The notes under the pieces are model-generated. The model made no database searches and was not told the DNA's origin. It saw only the letters and a list, made by a program, of their open reading frames with translations. The position numbers were made by a program, and so were the translations under genes. From assembly GCA_900617975.1 (NCBI GenBank), contig UZAE01012369.1, forward strand, positions 1-44,459: 44,459 nt of DNA, in the 5' to 3' direction. This document shows positions 34,801 to 44,459 of the stretch, in pieces; position 1 is the first letter of the stretch, and the number at the start of each line of letters is the position of its first letter. Origin of the DNA: Rodentolepis nana. Its lineage: Eukaryota > Platyhelminthes > Cestoda > Cyclophyllidea > Hymenolepididae.

Positions 34801-37800
34801 GCTTTTAGTATTCTCTATTGCAAAAAGGATAGCATTATTTACCTACACTTTTTCTTCTTATTAAGTTATACATGAAATTAGTGAGTACGGTGGAGGCTGG
34901 GGAGTTGTTTGCCGTCATTCGAGTTTTCTGCGTCTCACGCAACACAAACAAGCTCTCGGCCTCTACCAGCCTGGTTGATTTGAGCTGACTGGTCGAACAG
35001 ATTGACTTGACAGGTGGGCAGGCAGGTAGGTAGAGGGGAAATTTGGATATGAAGGGTTGTAGGGAGAATTCCAAGGAGCAAAATAGACTGTCTATCAGAT
35101 CCTATACTCATACATATGAAAAGGGTGAGGGGAGAGGGTGAATTTTTGAGATTGAGTTCTGCTTTTAGGTAGGGAGGACGGAATGATTGACATTGTACTT
35201 GAGAAATTTTGGCCACGCCATCAAATTTGGCAACGTGTTTTGACAGACAGCCGTAAAAAAGGGACAGCCAAGGGTGGGGGGGGGGGGGGGGGGAGGGGGT
35301 AGAGGATTAAATAACAACAAAAAGGTTCACAATGGTTTTTCTACCCGAGAGAGCATGAAATATTTAATTGAATAACCATCCTGTGGAGAAGATGTCTGCC
35401 TAATTATAAAATGACTGCATATAACTATAATTTGTCAGTTTGACGTAGTCATAAAAGTGTCAATCGACAGAAGAGAGATAGGCATTTCTGGTAAGGAGAA
35501 CAAATGTCTGGTAAATTCTTGTAATTATTCTTTACTATGGTTGAGGCTTGTTATTATATCTGAGTTATCTCCTGATTAATATCTAGCGACACGCGAGTTG
35601 TTTGCCAAATCAAGAGAAGAATTTGAATAGTCTCCATTAGAAGGAACTACGCAATTATATTTTAACAGTAGTGTAATAGCGAGGACTGAACTTTCTACCT
35701 CTTTTCATCAAGAAGCCGTCTTGAGAACCTTGATCTGAAAAGCATATTGAAAGCAATCTCTAAACGAACGTTGATTTAGGTTCGATATGGATAAATGGCG
35801 GACACTACTAGGGGAACGAGTAGTATATGCCTGGAAGGTTTGAAAAAGGGTTAAATCCCTACCTCACTTCTTCATAAAGTAGAGGTGATGGCCTGGCTAC
35901 GATACGATCGTTGAGAGATAAGTCCTTGTGCCACTGAAAAATTGATTGACAGATGGACAGGAAGCTTGCTGAATCATTGGATTGCATTGGATGTCAATCA
36001 TGAGCAGTAGTTATCGATACCCGTCATAGCCTGTAGAGCCCTGTTTCAGCTATGACAGGAGTAAGTTTGCTATCTTTCAATCAAATTCATTCCAGCTTGG
36101 ACTTGTGTTACCCTTGAGCTCACAGTTTTCAGTAAAAAACTGCCAACCCACTTGATAACTATGTTTACACTTATACCATGACCTTGATGTGACAATTTGA
36201 AGTGTGCAGATGCACAATTTACCGATTGCATGGACTCCGGTGCTATTATGAGTACATCTGATTACCTGGCAATGGAATCAAAAGATGGGCGTCTATCATG
36301 CAAGCGAAATCACGTGGAATTTTAATTGGAGGGAGAGGTGTCCAACTTTCTGTGGTGATATGCGCCTGGGAGTTTTTCTCGGTGTGACGCGATATGCCAC
36401 TTCGCTTTTTACCCTTCCTACTATGTAAAATTTTTCTATTTCTGGACTTTATCATTCAGATGAATCTGTTAAGTTGAAGCTATAAAAATTGTTAGTCCAT
36501 TGAAACTTTTAAGAGCTTCGATTATTTATTTACTCCCACTATCATCTATCTCTTCCTAGTGGCGACATCAGAGGCCGTAAATTGTGGTCTCTGGCAAAAT
36601 ATGATCTGACCTCTTCACCAATTGACAAACAGCTGGCTAAAGTTGCTGGGGTTATGTTTAATTTTATGTCTCTATAGTAACCTCAACTATGATTAATCGT
36701 GTGAGCATATAATCAATGTGCGAAAAAGCATAGAAATTTCTAGAAAGGTCACCACTGGTATTGCCATCTGTACACTCGGTGAGCAGGAGATTGAAACCAG
36801 AAGATTGTAGAGCGATAAATGGGTACTGGGAAGTCCGTGAATATCGGCCTAGTCAGGAATCACGAGGCAATTGGTCATAAATTTGTACACCCACCCACTC
36901 TAGTTAACTTCACCCAACAGGAGTAGTAGTAGTTTGCAAGTTTCTCATTGAGGCCGTTTCACAATATCTCTTTTCAACCCAACTGAGGTATTTTGAGCAC
37001 TTATTAGGTTTTGATAAAAGCGAGCTATGATTCAACTTTAGGATGAAAACACCGCCGATAACAAAAAGTGTGGTCTTGATCAGGGAAGTCAATTCTTTAA
37101 TGCTTACATCGCAAACGCACGGAAAGTTCAAGTAGGGTGTTAAACCACAACTCACAAGTTATGTTGAAGTTAGTCCGATAATCTGAGCACGACATCGAGC
37201 TCTAAACTACAGCACATCGTGGCATTACGCGTATGCATGAGTAAGTGACCTGAAGAGAACTCATCTAGTACAGTGTGGAGTTTGAACACTTTCTCTCTCT
37301 ATCTCTGACCTTGTCAAGGCCGGTGCATAGAGAGCATCATTTGCTAGCGGAAGTGTTTTTTAGAGTGAGAAAGCAGATCTCTAAGGTCACGTCTCTTAAC
37401 ATCTTCGCCTTAAAAAAATTTCAGCTCTGTTGTAGGGTTTATCAGAAGTCTGAATTAATGTCATAGATCTGAATGCTTATAATCCCTAGAGTAGAGATGA
37501 GAAGATGTTTGGTTTGTGAGCTAAACAAAGAGTGAGTATGACTCATACTTTAATGTATGCGAAAAATAATTAAGTGATGCGGCAAGTTAGGAGACTACTC
37601 AGAAAAACTTTTATACTTCTCTCAAGATGACGGATTGAACACTGGGAAGATCTAAGAGCCGCACAATACGCATTTCCTTCGTAATATGCATACAACTTTT
37701 CCAGAAACGTTTTAAAATCAATGGAAAGAAAAGTTGAGGTTGGCTTTTCTCAATGACTTGCTCTCTCGAAGTACCATCAATATTCTCACGAGATACCGAA

Positions 37801-39816
37801 GCGAGAAGTAATTCGCATTGCTCTCACTAGCTCGACATGTGTCACTGTGCCCTACTGTCAATTGTCTTGATTGATTTAGCACGCCACGTATAACACCTAT
37901 TTACATTTGCGTCAAGAACGACTAATTGACACACTTAGATTTTCAAGTTAGATCAACTCAACGGGGGGTAGAAAAAAGAATTGCCATACTATGCTTGCAG
38001 GACATGGAAGAGATTTACAAAATTCTGATCCATCCAAAGTTTGATTTAACTGACGGATTAACCGTTGTCCTCCTGGTAGTTATTAAGAAGTAAAGTATGA
38101 TGTTATTGGCTTATATTTCCAGATCTACCCATTGTCAATAAACCTGGAGTCGAGCAGGGATTGACCACCGCCGTGTTGGTGCCACAACCATTAGAGTTTG
38201 TTGAATTTACATATTTCTGTGTGGCCAAATACTCAATTATGTGGGAAGAAGGGTTTGCAGTAAAATTAATAGGCTTTTTAGAAACATTTGCCCATCATTG
38301 AGAAGAAGTGTAAAATGTTGGCTTGAATGATAGGAGTGTGAAGTTTGTCATGGGCGGTTCGAGAAAAAAGGAAGAAGAAGAAGGTTGTTGGAAGAAGCGC
38401 GCTCTTTTGCTCTCAATTTGTCGCTTTGGCTGAAAGGAGGCGCAGCGAATGAGAGATGCAAAAGAAGCATGCGGTGGCGGCAAGAATCCCAATAAATTGT
38501 ATTGCGTGTGTTTGTTAGATACATACACACACAAACAGTGCTGCCGCGTTGCAATGTCGGCAATCTTTCTGCACGCTAAAGACCAATAATGTGTGTGTGT
38601 GTTCGAATTTTCAGTCATTTTAAATCTATTGCCAATCAAACGTTCCACATCGGCTGCAGTCTTGGGATTTTCAGCGAAGTGCTCTTAGTAACATCAATAT
38701 TTGACAATAGCAAATGTATTCACTCACTAAATTAAGAACTCATTTCGTTCTTTCATTTCTTCCATTTTAGATCTTCATGTGAATTCCATGGAACCAGGTT
38801 CGTCTACAAGGTTTACTGAGGAAGTTATGGATCGATCACCACCTCATGACTCAAGACGAATGGATTCGCAGTCGAATTTTCATCGTGGTTCGTATGCCCG
38901 AGCCTCCAAACCAAATAGTCCGGAGCTTGTAAATACGGGAAATCAACTAACTCCCAGCAGAACTGAAATAATCCCTCCAACAATGCTAAATTTATCTTCC
39001 AGTGATCAACATCAAGAGAGCTTTGATGGCAATTCTGAACGCGGAGCGCAAAATTCAAACGCTCAGGTACCGGGAATATTCAACATTCGCCGAGCTGTTG
39101 GACTTTCACGCACAAATCTCCCCTTCCCTGCAAGGAAGACTCTGTTCAAGTGGTTAAATGAACATCTTAGAGAACCCTATCCTTCAGAAGAGGAGAAACT
39201 TGAGCTGGCTAGACAGACAGGGCTCAGCCGTACTACTGTGAATAATTGGTTCATCAACGCACGCAGGCGCTATGTGAAACCCCTTATGCAAGGAAGACTA
39301 GTTCTTCAATCAGGTGTCTTTAAGACAGTTCCAGCTGATGCTGCTACAAACTCTGCAAATCGATCACCCACATCGCCCACTCATCCGACTCATAATTCCT
39401 CGACGTCTTTATCACAGTCTGCCTATCGCTCATCTGAAAACCCTATCAGTCAGTTCCAAAACCAATTTCAATCCCCATCGAGATTGAGTCTTGGTGGAAA
39501 CGGCATTTTTCCTGGCCCCAATTCGACATCGAATAACAACAACCAATCGCTGTCTCAATCCGCAGTGCAAGCGGCGCTTGCTTTCAACGGAAGCACGATT
39601 CCATTTGGTAGTGACAATGGACCGAGCGACAGCAAGATTGCATCTCAACAACAAAGACCTAGCCACCTCCCTTGGAAGGCATTGGACCTGGGCAGTCCCA
39701 AGCGCTTCCGTCGCAATTCTGACCATTCGAATTCCTCCTCGCCAGCTGATACGTCTTCTCGGTTCCCACAAAAACCCTCAAACAACAACCACGAGAAGAC
39801 ACCTGGTGTGGTGTAA
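22734..39816 (+). CDS. C2H2 zinc-finger / TALE homeodomain transcription factor, 4 coding exons, 954 aa
   Basis: Predicted nuclear DNA-binding regulator. The coding exons are 22734-23318, 32947-33042, 33112-34249 and 38771-39816; they sum to 2865 bases, or 954 codons plus stop. All junctions are GT-AG and keep frame (phases 0, 0, 1). Residues 17-38, 50-71 and 144-164 are three C2H2 fingers. Residues 228-606 are low complexity (Pro, Asn, Gln, Ala) with a basic nuclear-localisation-like cluster at 561-572. Residues 716-778 are a 63-residue TALE homeodomain with PYP at 742-744, WFIN at 766-769 and ARRR at 770-773. The tail is Ser/Asn rich with a second basic patch at 916-921. Helix 3 is MEIS/PREP-like (Ile at homeodomain position 50), but I see no MEIS/PKNOX N-terminal domain, PBC domain or IRO box. 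The start has a good context (G at -3 and +4). Extra exons in the long introns cannot be excluded. The exon chain is strong; the family name is uncertain, so no symbol is given. Confidence 0.85.
25370..26090. promoter_or_regulatory. Second GC-richer island in intron 1
   Basis: A CpG-richer stretch with a short palindrome, GTGTGTCACACAC (25953-25965), and open frames on both strands caused by composition. No recognisable protein. A possible regulatory module; nothing here proves activity. Confidence 0.2.
28554..28592. repeat. Compound (TAG)n(CAG)n trinucleotide repeat
   Basis: Four TAG units followed by eight CAG units in intron 1. Non-coding here; likely polymorphic in length. Confidence 0.85.
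28812..28842. repeat. (TA)n microsatellite
   Basis: About 15 TA units in intron 1. Confidence 0.9.
32947..33042 (+). CDS. TALE gene coding exon 2 (32 codons)
   Basis: A 96-base exon between a long T-tract acceptor (ACACAG at 32941-32946) and the donor GAG|GTAAGT at 33042/33043. It is open throughout in phase 0 and encodes residues 196-227, rich in Ser, Thr, Lys and Glu, without a recognisable domain. Both ends are phase 0, so skipping it would keep the frame: a candidate cassette exon. Confidence 0.75.
33112..34249 (+). CDS. TALE gene coding exon 3: low-complexity region and basic cluster
   Basis: Follows a 69-base intron (33043-33111) whose acceptor is CTTAAG. It encodes residues 228-606 plus one base of codon 607, ending at CTCTGA|GTAAGT. 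The middle is rich in Pro, Asn, Gln and Ser, with an Ala/Met-rich stretch and Gln/His runs near the end, typical of transcriptional regulatory regions. The basic cluster RNKRRKMNRKRD (34111-34146, residues 561-572) is a likely nuclear localisation signal. The first in-frame ATG within the exon (33118) could start a finger-less isoform if a promoter lies in intron 1; I see no proof of that. Read-through past the donor soon meets a stop. Confidence 0.85.
35276..35293 (+). repeat. 18-base G run in intron 3
   Basis: A homopolymer G tract on the coding strand, preceded by AGGGT and followed by AGGGGGT. High G-quadruplex potential in DNA and pre-mRNA; the length may also be unreliable from sequencing. 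Confidence 0.85.
35943..35952 (+). promoter_or_regulatory. Exact PBC-MEIS composite site TGATTGACAG in intron 3
   Basis: TGATTGACAG is the established decamer bound by PBC-MEIS/PREP heterodimers. An inverted TGATTGACAT lies 38 bases downstream (35991-36000, minus strand). Occurrence inside a TALE homeobox gene suggests feedback; that is inference. Confidence 0.35.
38771..39816 (+). CDS. TALE gene coding exon 4: homeodomain and C-terminus
   Basis: The acceptor is TTCCATTTTAG at 38760-38770. The first two bases complete the codon split after exon 3 (A|AT, Asn 607), then 347 codons run to a TAA at 39814-39816. The homeodomain is 39097-39285 (residues 716-778). Its second half closely follows MEIS/PREP (PYPSEE, VNNWFINARRR), while helix 1 is divergent. 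The C-terminal 175 residues are Ser/Asn/Gln rich, with the basic patch PKRFRR at residues 916-921. Confidence 0.9.
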
Positions 39817-40127
39817 CAAGATGAACTAGTGATCTCAGCAACCAAAAATCCCAGCAACAGTCGATTCATCTCATCCCTATTTGTATATTTTCACTCTAGA
39901 AGCTGCCAACAAGGTTACAATCCAACCCGATTTTTCAAGGTGTTGAGGAAGAGACACTGGGGAATCCTCTTTATTGGCGTATTTAAGATCCAACCTATAT
40001 TCTTCATTACTCGTGAATGGTCAAATTGATAGATATTTGACCTGTGAAGTGTACAGTTATTCCGGCCCTATATTCTAAAAAGATTGCCAATCTTTACAGG
40101 ATTTCTCATTCCTGACTAGGCTATCTC

Positions 40128-40133
40128 AATAAA
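40128..40133 (+). terminator. Polyadenylation signal AATAAA of the TALE gene
   Basis: The first AATAAA downstream of the stop codon, about 310 bases into the 3'UTR. Cleavage would be expected some 10-30 bases later, near 40145-40165. It is followed by a long AT-rich stretch with no coding signal. Confidence 0.5.
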
Positions 40134-40159
40134 ACCTAGATGAGCAGACAGATATAACT

Positions 40160-43100
40160 CACCGAACTGCTACACAAAGATGCAAAGATTAAACTCCATT
40201 CATCACACTATTCTTCCTCTGTTGAAAGCTATGCATTCTCTTCATAAATGCTCACTTATTGGGTTCAAGCTTAAATTGAAGGCAGTTTCCTCAACTCCAA
40301 ATTGTACAGTGAATGAAGATGACCTGTCAGTTACCCTGAATGTGTGTATGTGTGTGTACTGTATTCTTAAAACTTCACATGAGATGAGATATCGGTAGGA
40401 AAATTTCACTGTGTGTACTATCATCCACTTTCATATTGCCCCCCCCCCCTGACTATCATCTTGGTAATCTTGCATATTGTTAGTTCTTTCTCAAACCTCT
40501 CTTCCCATTCTATCCCCATTTTTGATGTTTTAGAAGTACTTAACACGTATTGCGGTTGCTGACGAAATGGAACTTTTAAGTTAACTATACTCTTCTCATT
40601 TGTTTGGAAGGTATTTGTGCTAATGGGATTTATTTTAATGAAAACGCCTTAGGCAATCGCAGTCGGAACTTATTACGTTAATCAGATAAGAAATAACTTG
40701 TGAAGGGAAAAATTCATTTGAAAAGGTTGATGGTTGAGAGAGTATTTTACATTTCAAAGGTTACAAACAGCGCTAATTTTGGGATCAACAAAAGAGGCAA
40801 GGCCAGTTTGTGGGGTTGGAGACGTTCTAGCTTCTATTAAGTTGTGCTTTAAAATAGAGAGAGAGTGACCATATTTCACACCTGATGTTGTTTATGGTAT
40901 TCAATTACCAGCTTGAAAGTGAAAAAATTCTTTCCTTCCCACGGACCACCCACACTGTAAGAAAAGATGGAATGAACCTACATTGAAATCGATAAATTAT
41001 TGAAAGTTGTGTTTATCAAAGTTGTAGTGCAACGTGAAATATCGATCGATTATTTGCAGGTGTTAAGGTAAAATTTGCGAATTTCCCAAATATTTCGTGT
41101 TTTTTTTGAGAATTGAAGATATATAGGTAGGAGTTAAATAGAAAAAACAGTTTGGCAGGAAGTGATAATATAAATGGAATGAAAACCAAAATTTAGTATT
41201 ATGACAAAATTTTTTGTGTTTAATAGTTAAAAATAATTCACTTAAAGAAAGCAAATCGAGCGAAAACATGAAATAATATCTTACTTTGAGTTCATTTGCG
41301 GATATACGTTTCAACTATTCATTGAGAAAATACACCTTTTATCCTTATTTAAAGCTCGTGTACTTAAATTAGAGTCAAACGTCCAAGAAACAAATTTCAT
41401 TCAGAAAATTACGTAGCTCAGCAGGATTTGGAAGTTTAATGTTTCACAAAAAGTGAGTTGGTATTGTAAAGCACCATCTTTAAAGTTGAAAGTATTGACA
41501 GTTAAGTGGAAAGTTGCGGATACTATTGACAACAATCATGGGACATTTAGTGACTTTTAACAAAGTTTATGCAGATCATCTGCAAACTCTTACTCATTAA
41601 CTAATTTTTTTAAAACTTAAATGACTCAACTCTTATTTAAAAGACTTCAAAGTTGCCACTAGCAATCCATTTAAAGTTGATTCTTATTATTCGAAATCAG
41701 AAATTTACTGTACTCACCAATATAGGCTAATTTGAGCATCAAAGTACTTATTTAACAAATATTTATGATTCTGATTTTCTAAAATGTGAGCATTTGTACG
41801 AGAAAAAATCTTCAAAACGTGTTGAATTATGAAAGCTTTTGATATAAATGGGTGTGAACGTGATTTTGGTTCCAGGACATTAGAATTTATCCTTTTGATG
41901 CTGAAAATCAGTAATCTTAAGTTGAAGAATTATTTTCCTTCCACCTTTTACCACCATCTAAAAAAATCAGTCTGACACCGCATGTCCGATAAATTCCTTA
42001 TCACCGATACTACTGAAAAGAATGGGTAGCATGCGCACCCCCACAGAAATGCATTATCGTTCTCAAGTTTTCGGAGCTTCAAACATTTCCGTAATTATCT
42101 TCTACTCAATGTATGCTAGGTCTAATTTGTCGATCAAATTTTTTGTGAAAACACTAGCGAAATTAAAACATGCAATTGGAAGTAAATTTGAACATAAAAT
42201 CGAAGAATTTGAGCATTTAATTAAATTTCGACACTAGATTGAAAGAATAACTGATATATTTTGACATATTCGTTGACTATAAATCATGGATAGTAGCGTT
42301 GTTTCAGCATTTTTATTACACTGACGAAATTTGACGAAAATAAACTAATATATATATGCGTTAGGTCTCAACACGAAGCGTTTTTTTTTCAACATTAAAT
42401 GTAAACATTAAATCTGACAGTTTATAATTATTTCGACAGGATTCGATAAGTAATAAATGCATCGCAGTCTATCATGTCCCAAAGTTTACAAAAAGATTCG
42501 CACTTAAATTTTGATGGATGTGTTAGCATTAATTAATATTTCTGGAAAGTTTGAATCAAGTGGTTTTTTTGGATTATGTGATTGAGAAGAGAAATATCAA
42601 TCTACACCAATGGATTTGCCTGTCTATGACTAGTTTGATAACCAAATTACTTGATCTGTTTTCATGCATCTTGTATTTTTATGGATGTTATCTAACATCT
42701 GGTGATAAATTTAAAAAAAGGTTGCATGGAAAGTTAAGTCGGTCCTTACAAAGGGATGTCATCCAGGCAAGGCAAGCAAGTATGAAAGGGCCATGCTTTC
42801 CATTAGACGTACTAGGACTTAACGAAACCAGATTGTGACAAGTGGCAGTCAGCTTACTTTTGTCCACGAACCCTCTACAAAGTCTAATCTGACCAGTGGT
42901 CAAACTATGGGCACGTCTAAGAAATGGAAAATGTAATGGTGTAGGATTGCGATTTATTTGGTTTTTAACTTTCCAAAACGCTGGCTATTAACTAACAGAC
43001 GAATATAACTATCAAAAAGCCACGATAAAAACACACCTCTTTTTGAGGTATTCTGTTGAGTTCAATCCCTGATGGATCGTTTCTTCATTACCACTTGGGT

Positions 43101-44088
43101 CGTTCTTCTTTAATCTACGCGCTGTTCTTATTCATAATAGCGTTAGTGGTTACCTAGGTGCCCACCTCCTTTTAAAACCTATTTAACTTTCTCCAAGAAG
43201 TCTGGCCTAAGTAAACATCTACCAAGGTAGGCACATACGAAAGGGTGACAATCTTTAAGGTGCATGAAGCTTGCCAAGAGTACAAGTGCTAAGGGATTAT
43301 GAACTCCGTCCTCTTGGCCACAAGCCTCCACCAAGAGCGACAGAGACGGATGAGACTTTATGGCCTGATGTAGTCATGGAAATACTGAGCTATCAGTACG
43401 ACGTGGTCATTAATTCACTCTGAGTGCAGAATTTGCCTTCCAGAAAGTTGATTTCTAAAGCGCTTCATGCAATAAATCATGAGATGGAGTTAAAGGGCAA
43501 ACTGTTATTAAATATAAATTTAATTTTATTATTAAAAATGCCATATATTTATTCGTGATCATTAGGCAATAAATATCTGAACTTACTTTTTATATCATTT
43601 TTGAAAACAAAACAATTTACACAATCGTTGCTCACATAGGCGGATGACATTTCGTTACACGTAACTAGATAAATTAAGTAGAGACTGTCTGGTTTAAACA
43701 TCATAATTAGAATATTAAACAGTTTTTTAATAAAAAAAGGATATGGGCTAGTTCTTGAAATTGGAGCTGTAATTAAGCATTCGCCTTCAGGTTTTTTTAA
43801 ATCGCCTTGTCTTGAAATTTATGCAGTTTTTGAAAGCTTTATCTTTATGTGAGCGTTTCAAACTAATGACCTAACCCTAGGATCAAATGTAATAAAAAAG
43901 GCCTATAGCCGTGATGACTTAGAATAGCTACTTTTATACTCCAATTATGTGCTCGCAATGTGTTGGACTATGCAATGAATCCAAGATTTAACTGAAATTT
44001 ACCAATTAAGAAGTTGCACTTTGTTGATTCTATCAATTTGCTCCAACTCTTCTGAAATACATTTAATTATGATCATATTTTTTTGTAT
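40160..44088. other. Downstream non-coding stretch
   Basis: AT-rich sequence after the TALE gene. A GC-richer part (42700-43450) has one frame ending PLDVLGLNETRL, like the start of a LINE endonuclease, and may be old repeat debris. No supported gene. Confidence 0.4.
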
Positions 44089-44407
44089 GGGGTGTGCGAC
44101 AGACCTACCTCCACGTGGTACATCCTGGGCAACGTATACTCATACGGCAAAAAGTCTGTTAACCGGCAGTTGATTTCTAACTTTAAACTAACATGTCATA
44201 TTCGACCACCTCCACACGACCCATCTTACCTTTTCTTTCTCTTTGTGCCCGTCTGTCTCCTTTACATCTGTATATCATTATTCTGCCCCCCCCCCCTCGA
44301 CTTTTTCACCCTTTGATGTTCCTACTCCTCCTCCAATGAACCCCGAAGTCAGATAAAGGGCTAATGATAACTATCAAAACGCCTGCCATTTGAAATAAAT
44401 AAATAAG
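44089..44407 (+). mobile_element. SINE-like retroposon copy 13
   Basis: A full-length copy from GGGGTGTGCGACAGACCTACC to AAATAAATAAATAAG. Flanks GATCATATTTTTTTGTAT and GATATTATTTTTTTATGG look like an imperfect target-site duplication. The 5' stem carries a compensatory change relative to the other copies. Confidence 0.85.
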
Positions 44408-44459
44408 ATATTATTTTTTTATGGATGGTGGGTTGATTTCAAGTTCCTTCAGGTTATCT

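Larger units (their letters stand above)
34250..38770 (+). other. Intron 3 of the TALE gene, 4521 bases
   Basis: Separates the low-complexity exon from the homeodomain exon. It holds an 18-base G run (35276-35293) and three TGATTGACA strings (35184-35192, 35943-35951 and, inverted, 35992-36000). A possible alternative 3'-terminal exon lies at 38123-38301 (see findings). No dispersed retroposon copies were seen. Confidence 0.6.

Noticed and set aside
43060..43068. GTTCAATCC, a pol III B-box match suggesting a tRNA or tRNA-derived SINE
   Set aside because: No A box at the right distance and no pairing stems around it.
1..44459. CRISPR arrays, bacterial operons, rRNA or tRNA genes
   Set aside because: None seen; the window is spliced animal DNA and the regular spacing of repeats required for CRISPR is absent.

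Overview
This is animal nuclear DNA: AT-rich, with spliced genes, GT-AG introns of 69-80 bases beside multi-kilobase ones, many microsatellites, and a dispersed short retroposon with target-site duplications. A flatworm or other spiralian invertebrate fits the gene content and intron pattern, but nothing here fixes the species.

Layout. (1) 1-7234 is repeat-rich and visibly mis-assembled. Single N bases at 1524, 3207 and 5232 sit exactly at the edges of long perfect duplications (1255-1523 = 5233-5501; 2916-3206 = 3970-4260). The pieces carry phase-compatible plus-strand exons resembling the cohesin regulator PDS5 (best at 4273-4382 and 4463-4602), a broken LINE endonuclease on the minus strand, and most copies of the retroposon. 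(2) 7235-22500 is mostly non-coding, with three retroposon copies and several short GC-richer islands. (3) 22518-40133 is one large plus-strand gene: CCAAT box, TATA box, initiator, a probable short 5'UTR intron, four coding exons in perfect phase (22734-23318, 32947-33042, 33112-34249, 38771-39816) and a polyadenylation signal. It predicts a 954-residue protein with three N-terminal C2H2 zinc fingers, a long Gln/Asn/Ser/Pro-rich middle and a MEIS/PREP-like TALE homeodomain. (4) 40150-44088 is non-coding with weak signs of old repeats; the last retroposon copy is at 44089-44407.

The main novelty is the zinc-finger plus TALE-homeodomain architecture, which matches none of the standard TALE classes. 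Its introns hold several matches to the PBC-MEIS site TGATTGACAG, suggesting TALE feedback. The 13 retroposon copies are all outside this gene, so its 17.6 kb body is free of them. The retroposon has uniform 5' ends, 9-14 base target-site duplications, an (AAAT)n tail, foldable ends with one compensatory change, and a consensus splice donor on its reverse strand.
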